From Paraspadella gotoi (Eukaryota; Chaetognatha), in assembly GCA_051294375.1 (NCBI GenBank), contig CM119267.1, positions 6,658,367-6,722,366 of the forward strand: a stretch of DNA of 64,000 bases. The letters run 5' to 3'. The notes under the pieces are model-generated. The model saw only the letters and a list, made by a program, of their open reading frames with translations, did no database searches and was not told where the DNA came from. A program made the translations under genes and the position numbers. Positions 58,674-64,000 of the stretch are shown here, one piece after another. Every line of letters begins with the position of its first letter. Position 1 is the first letter of the stretch.

Positions 58674-60362
58674 TCTTCCAAATGAAAACCTACGGAGGAT
58701 TGTTCCAAGCTCGGGGACGATTATTCCGACGCGGCGTCGCATCGATCGGCGAGTCGGGAAGCTGATCTCCGTCCCCCGCCCACCCTGAAGGACGACTTGG
58801 CGAGCGAAAACGTGTCGTCCAGCTAACTCCGTGGATCCATCAAAGACATCGATCGCTCGTCCGACTGCGCCAGATTCACCGATCCCTGCAGGATCACGAC
58901 GGGTCATCAATTCTATGCTGCAGAAGCGGTGTCACCGTGAAGGAGGACGACTCTTCACCTTCGGCAAGCTCTTCATGGAGCTGCCGACGGCGTTCGCTGG
59001 ACGACGTGGTTGGAGCCTAAACCTCGACGGCCATAATTTTAGCAAGAGGTGTTCGAAAAAGCTGACGGAGAAGGTGTGGGTCCAGAATTGTTCGCACCGT
59101 CGCCTACATTCACTCGCAAAAACACTAACGAAGCGAACGATCGAGTCGCGCATGCGCGACCTTGCAGCGGCAAACTTTCTGCTCAAAGAGGTAAGCGTGG
59201 AGATTAGATTTCGCCGTCCAGCTGGCGGATTTGCGACTCCACCAAAGGATGGATAACCGACGAGACAATTTAACAAACATTCCACGGGAAAGAATTCTTC
59301 ACCGACCTTTTACAAGGCGCTAGATCGACGAACTCAAGCAAATAATTCGACGCGTGAAGTAGGAGACTTCGCTTTCGGCCGATGTCTGACGCCTTGGGCA
59401 TGTCATCTTTAAAGCGTTGGTGACGAGAAACGCGACACTTGTTCCAAGGAACAAGCTGTGGCGGAGACGTCTGCAAACATGAACAACAACGAACGGAATC
59501 AATTGATGGTGGCGGATATCGGACGAGCTCGGAAGAAATCTGGTCAGCAGCATGAAACTTTCAATCGCAACCAAGAGAGGATAGATATTTGGGAGCGGAG
59601 AAACATCCGTTGTTTTTGAAGCGGAAACCGTGATAGGCGCGATCAGACGCCCTTTAATTGCCATAGTGGCCCTGGACGTGGGGACGAGGCCTCAGAGAAT
59701 TTAACAAACTCAATGAATCGTTCTTCGATGACGTTTTCGAAGGAGAGAATGGAAGAATTTACCTTGGAGAATCTACAAAAAATATCTAAGTATCTCCCAC
59801 CTGGTGGTACATTCGCTATTGTCGTAATCTGCTTGATCCCTGGACGAGACAGCAAACATTTAAATCGAGTCCACCTCAAAGGCGATGCGCTCAGACAAAT
59901 TGAAGAACACCCGTCGCTCATCTTGCACATTCTGTGGTTCGCCAAGCGCAATTTTCCCGGAGTTGGAATTTCGCCCAAGATTTTCTGAAAATAGGCGTCG
60001 AGGCCTACGGAAGAATCGAAAAGAGTTGAAGCGAAAGTCGATGAGAATTTTGAAAAATGCATGGAGAGGGTCCACCTTACAGTTGAAGGTGGTTCAGCGG
60101 TGGAAATAGTGCCGGACATTTTGGAAAATTTTTCGCATCAATTCAAAAGGAATATGATAAGGCCCCTGAAGCTTCTGGAATTCAATGCAACCCTTAAAAG
60201 ACACGGCCGATAAGTACAGAAGGAATTGCGCAACAAAGAACGAGAAATGCAACGTTGAAAGCGAGCCACAACTACTCAAGGTAAGATCAGAAGTGCAGTC
60301 TCGGACTAAGAGGACGTTGGAATCGAAGACCGCGGAATCCTCGGTCAAATAGAAAGGCTAAA
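58674..60362 (+). pseudogene. Frame-broken mirror copy of the RNase L/IRE1-like kinase
   Basis: Begins at an ATGTCTTCC equivalent to the intact gene's start and stops at the codon equivalent to 41798, so the last roughly 115 codons are missing. Fragments of the protein are visible in all three frames, for example MNNNERNQLMVADI near 59480 and the KEN-domain segment near 59750-59990. The indels are spread evenly and ignore codon structure, which fits sequencing error better than pseudogene decay. It is annotated as broken because that is what the sequence shows; it should not be counted as a second gene without read support. Confidence 0.6.
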
Positions 60363-60367
60363 AAAAA

Positions 60368-60735
60368 CAAACAAGGAAATTCATCTTGGCGAATAAAATC
60401 CGCGCCATTTGGCCGTCGACTCGTCGCTTCTTTCTCACAGGGGCTCAGGGCTCGCTCGCTTTTCTCTCACGCTTCACAAAAACCCCGTGAATTTCTTTTT
60501 CACATTCAGACCTCGTTCACGAAACTCGGGGAAACTCTGGCAAAAGGAGGGAGAAAAATTTCAGCGAAAATATTTGGCTAAAAAAGGGAAAATAGACGAA
60601 ACGTCCAGATGCGACCAACGACCTCAGGGACGGGGCGAAACAACACGACTTTTTCACCTTCTCTGTGTCCTTTCTGCAATTTACTTTTAATTCCTCGTCA
60701 AATCAGAGCCAGAGAATCACAGACATCCCATACCT
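60368..60735 (+). repeat. Copy A of a locally repeated segment
   Basis: Shares GATAAAATCCGCG..., GGGGCTTCAGGG..., AACTCGGGGAA..., and GCGAAA-CAACACGAC blocks in order with 62057-62460. It starts right where inverted repeat 2 ends. Confidence 0.65.
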
Positions 60736-60739
60736 TTCT

Positions 60740-61480
60740 CTCTCTGAAGCGCTTCTCAACGCGCAACCTAGATAATCCGAGATTATCGCAAATAAAACAA
60801 ATCTAAGGTTCATCTCTATTCTTCTAGAGTGCCCTAATTTGTGCCCTTAATTAATTATGTGAATTCAAATCCGTGTTCAACTGCTCTCAAATAAGTATCT
60901 TTGGAAACCAAACAGTTCTACATGTAAAACACCTTAACTATAACCTTATATCTTAGAACCATGTAATAAAAACAGAAACAGTAACCACATTTGAGATAAT
61001 ACAATTTCCAATCTCAGGCACAAATATTCATGGGTAAGCAATGTAGAAGGACAGGTAGGCAGAAGGAGTTCAAGTAGATGGGCAAGTGCAAGTTAAAACT
61101 ACCAAAAATAGACAATGCTAAATTAGTACAAATAAACCTTAAACTTAAAAGTAACATATATAACCTAAGTACAATTCAATATAATCCAATGTAAACTAAC
61201 CTTCATTTGGGTTCAGAATAGAGAATAAAACATGGACAGTAAAGTAGTACAAAACATTATTTAAAGTATTTTCCTTTTCATTTTTACACACGTGTGAATT
61301 GAGAGTAAAAGATTGTGAAAAGATAAACTGAAACACGCTCGGTTCGTTTAGCTCTCATAACAGCTTGATCGCGGGAAGAGTAAATTCAGATATTCAACGG
61401 GAAACAAATGATTCTATCGATCTAACGAAACTAACAATTATACGCGAATAAAAAGGCATCGCTTTCACCACTCTCTCTCT
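60740..61480. other. No gene seen
   Basis: AT-rich unique sequence between duplicated blocks. Confidence 0.5.
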
Positions 61481-61485
61481 CTCTT

Positions 61486-61526
<41 letters not shown>

Positions 61527-61527
61527 T

Positions 61528-61621
61528 CCTCAAGCACCAAGCAAGCATTCTCTCTATCCCCTCTCATAAGATCTTTATCTATCTCTATCATCCATCACCT
61601 TTATATCAATTTATGTCTCAC
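61528..61621 (+). repeat. Direct duplicate left of a 25-N gap
   Basis: Nearly identical to 61647-61751 (CAAGCACCAAGCAAGCATTC through TTTATGTCTCAC). Confidence 0.9.
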
Positions 61622-61646
61622 NNNNNNNNNNNNNNNNNNNNNNNNN
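61622..61646. other. 25-N assembly gap between identical ends
   Basis: Both flanks carry the same roughly 95 bases in the same direction, so the contig ends overlap and the gap is probably not real. Confidence 0.97.
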
Positions 61647-61751
61647 TCGTCTTCCCTCCAAGCACCAAGCAAGCATTCTCTCTTATCCCCTCTCATAAGA
61701 TCTTTATCTATCTCTATCATCCCATCACCTTTATATCAATTTATGTCTCAC
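61647..61751 (+). repeat. Direct duplicate right of a 25-N gap
   Basis: Copy of 61528-61621. It continues through 61980, and a third, noisier version is at 62640-63190. Confidence 0.9.
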
Positions 61752-62039
61752 ATTCCGCCGCTCACATATCTCTCTTTTCCACATCTGTTCCCTCACATCT
61801 CTAACTTACTCCTCCCACACCTCTACCCTCATACCTCCCCCCTTCTCTCTCTCTCTCTCTCACGTCGTCGGCCCGAAGCGCAGAAAATCAAATGTTCTCG
61901 TTTGCGACGTCACGATTCGTCGCTGTTTGTTTTACTCTGTCTCTCTCTCTGTCTCTCTCTCTATCAATATAACCGGCATCTACTATATAAAATAGGAGAG
62001 TAGAGTTGTTGTTGTCCAGCGTCGTCGTCGTCGTTCGTC

Positions 62040-63201
62040 GTCGTTAGAAAATAGGAAGCAAACAGAAGGAAGATTCATTCTTGGGATAAAATCCGCGTAT
62101 CTGGCGCGATCGATCGTCGTCGCATATCCTTTCGTCACTAGGGGCTTCAGGGCTACGTCTCGCTTTTTCCTCACGGCGTGTCAGCAATAAACATATTCCT
62201 GTGTAATTCTCTTTTCATTCATTTCATGTACCTCGTTTTCAAGCTGATAACTCGGGGAATACTCCGTGGCGAAAGGAGGAGGGAGGAAAATTTGCGAGCG
62301 AGATAATTTATATTGGCTGAATATAAGGGAGAGATAGAATGTATACGCTCTAGGGGCACGCTGGGCGAAAGCAACACGACGTTTTTTACCTTCTCCTGTG
62401 GTCTCTTTCTGGCTAATTTGACTTTTTATATTTCCTTCGTCAATAATTCAGATGCTCATGATGAATGTGCACAGATCATTCCATGTAGAGGCATATTGGT
62501 TGCCGATATATCTCCGGTTTTCTCTTCTCTTCTTCTTCTCTCTGTATTTCCAAATCTCTTCTCTCCTTTCTCTCATCGTCTCTCTTCTTCTTTCTCTCAT
62601 CTTCTTCTCTCTTCTCTCTCTCTCTCTCTTCGCTTCGTCTTCCTCTCAAGCACCAATTGTCTAATGTCCGTACTGCTATTCCTCTATTTCCGCGTCGCAT
62701 TATTAGTTATGCTTTATCTATCTTCTTATCTATTCTCATCATCCTTTAATATCTATATTTATGTCTTCGACATTCCTGTCTCTGCTCACTATATCCTCTT
62801 TTCCAGCATTCTGTTCTCCTCACATTCTCTAACTTACTCTCTTTCCCATTTCCTCTACCGGCCCTCATATTCCTCACCTCCCCTCTCTGCATCTCTACTC
62901 TCGATCTGTCGTCGGCTCCGAATCGCAGAATTAATCAATAATGTTTCTTCGTTTGCTGATCGTTTCATCGATTTCGTTCGCTGTTGTTTGACTCTTGTTC
63001 TCTGTCTCATCTTGTTCTTCTATCTCTTATTCGAATTATATTCGCATGTTTACCGGTCATGTCTTATCGGTATCATTATGGCTCTTCTCTCGTCCTGTCG
63101 CTTCGCCTCTCTCTCTTCTCTCCTTCTCTCTCGTCTCTTCTCTTCTCCTCTTCTCTCTCTCTCTCTGTCGCTCTCTCTGCTCTTCTTTAAATCAAAAGGG
63201 G
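62040..63201 (+). repeat. Noisy combined copy of 60368-60735 and 61647-61980
   Basis: The first part matches copy A (60368-60735) and the second part matches 61647-61980, both with many short insertions. A 314-residue frame (62313-63257) arises from the CT-rich noise and crosses an N gap; it is not a gene. Confidence 0.65.
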
Positions 63202-63226
63202 NNNNNNNNNNNNNNNNNNNNNNNNN
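63202..63226. other. 25-N assembly gap
   Basis: Exactly 25 Ns between noisy (left) and cleaner (right) sequence. Confidence 0.97.
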
Positions 63227-64000
63227 AAAAATTGTTTTACATTTCATACACTTATAAGTTTCGCGTAATATATTGTTACAATTGAATTCTAACAATTTCT
63301 CTACTTTCAATGATACTGAAATTCAAATGATCTCAGTAACTTATTTTAAACGTTGGCCAAATTGATAAAATTTATAGATTCAACCTTTTTATTCGTCATT
63401 GGCATTTTAATTAGGATTTTCGAAAATTAAAAACCAATCACCGAAAAATTCTCTAAGACTATATTACTATCACTCATTCATTTTGTATTATTCATTATTT
63501 ACTACCCTTTTCTCAGGGTGAATTATTTAAAGGTTGTTTACTTTTTCAATTTATTTTATTATTTATTTTTTAAATTCGTTCACGTATCGATACATTTTCC
63601 ATCAATTTGGAATTTGGATGGTGCTTTGTTCCTCAGGTTATCAAATCGACAGATCGTCAACGCAATCTTGTTTTTCGATCAGACTTAATATTCTCTGTAA
63701 TCGATTTCTCCTGTTTTCATGGATCCAATCTGGCGAAGCGCCTGATCTGACTGGCGACCGTCTTCTTCCGGTATTTGGAATCGATTTAACTCCTGTATTA
63801 TCTCGTTCGGGGTTTTAGTATTTTACTCAATGATTAAAACCGAATATATATCTATGCCGATTCATTCGCTTAATAAACGACGCGAATTAATTTATTCTCA
63901 TTTAATGTCTCCATCTCTCTCTCTCTCCCTCCCTCTCCCGCTTTTGTGGTCTAAAACCTCTCCGTCTCTATCATTTTTTCCAGATTCATCCCGTCCCTTT
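63227..64000. other. No gene seen
   Basis: AT-rich DNA. A 94-residue plus frame (63534-63818) has no recognisable features. A short CT tract lies near 63915-63935. Confidence 0.5.

Larger units (their letters stand above)
51148..60362 (-). repeat. Right (noisy) arm of giant inverted repeat 2
   Basis: A reverse-complement copy of 41798-51043, roughly 88-90 percent identical by eye in the kinase part. Differences are mostly one-base indels. It shows the same asymmetry as inverted repeat 1: clean on the left, noisy on the right of a 25-N gap. Contents are mirrored rather than independent. Confidence 0.85.

Noticed and set aside
62313-63257. 314-codon open frame
   Set aside because: Lies in noisy CT-rich sequence, crosses an N gap, and is not kept in the matching copies.

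Overview
The window is eukaryotic, most likely from an invertebrate animal and possibly an arthropod or crustacean. The signs are very dense (GA/CT)n, (CGT)n and other microsatellites, sparse genes, remnants of LTR and non-LTR retrotransposons, and an intronless kinase/RNase (KEN) gene of the IRE1/RNase L type. The species cannot be fixed from the sequence alone. No bacterial gene organisation, rRNA, confident tRNA or CRISPR array was seen.

The only well-supported intact gene is on the minus strand at 41451-43487. It encodes a 678-residue protein with a protein-kinase domain (HRDLKPGN, DFD), a KEN ribonuclease domain (RN-x3-H) and a long charged, coiled-coil-like tail. An open 3' fragment of a non-LTR retrotransposon lies at 44870-45202 (+). 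A compact non-autonomous LTR element (TRIM-like) lies at 4066-4703 (-), with terminal direct repeats, a primer-binding-site-like sequence and a polypurine tract.

Two very large imperfect inverted repeats dominate the layout. The first has arms 1-7775 and about 7916-16001, around a 25-N gap. The second has arms about 41798-51043 and about 51148-60362, around another 25-N gap. In both, the left arm is clean and the right arm is a reverse-complement copy full of single-base indels that break the kinase reading frame. The right arms look like unpolished long-read sequence, such as fold-back reads placed at contig ends during gap filling, rather than real genomic palindromes. This is an inference from the error pattern. 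Region 16002-19850 may continue the first mirror beyond the left edge of the window.

Two further gaps (38937-38961 and 61622-61646) are flanked by direct, noisy duplicates of the same sequence. A noisy third copy precedes the gap at 63202-63226. Gene counts, repeat counts and any apparent pseudogene in 7801-19850, 38466-39290 and 51069-63201 should therefore be treated with caution.

The cleaner unique sequence (about 19850-38250 and 39900-51043) has no confident gene apart from the kinase and the retrotransposon fragment. It holds CpG-rich blocks (22.4-22.7 and 25.9-26.7 kb), a roughly 270-bp cluster of forkhead-like GTAAACA motifs (27.1-27.35 kb), minisatellites with units of 27 and 51 bp and one of roughly 63-75 bp, a foldback with about 85-bp arms carrying a degenerate hammerhead-like core (36.98-37.17 kb), and many microsatellites.
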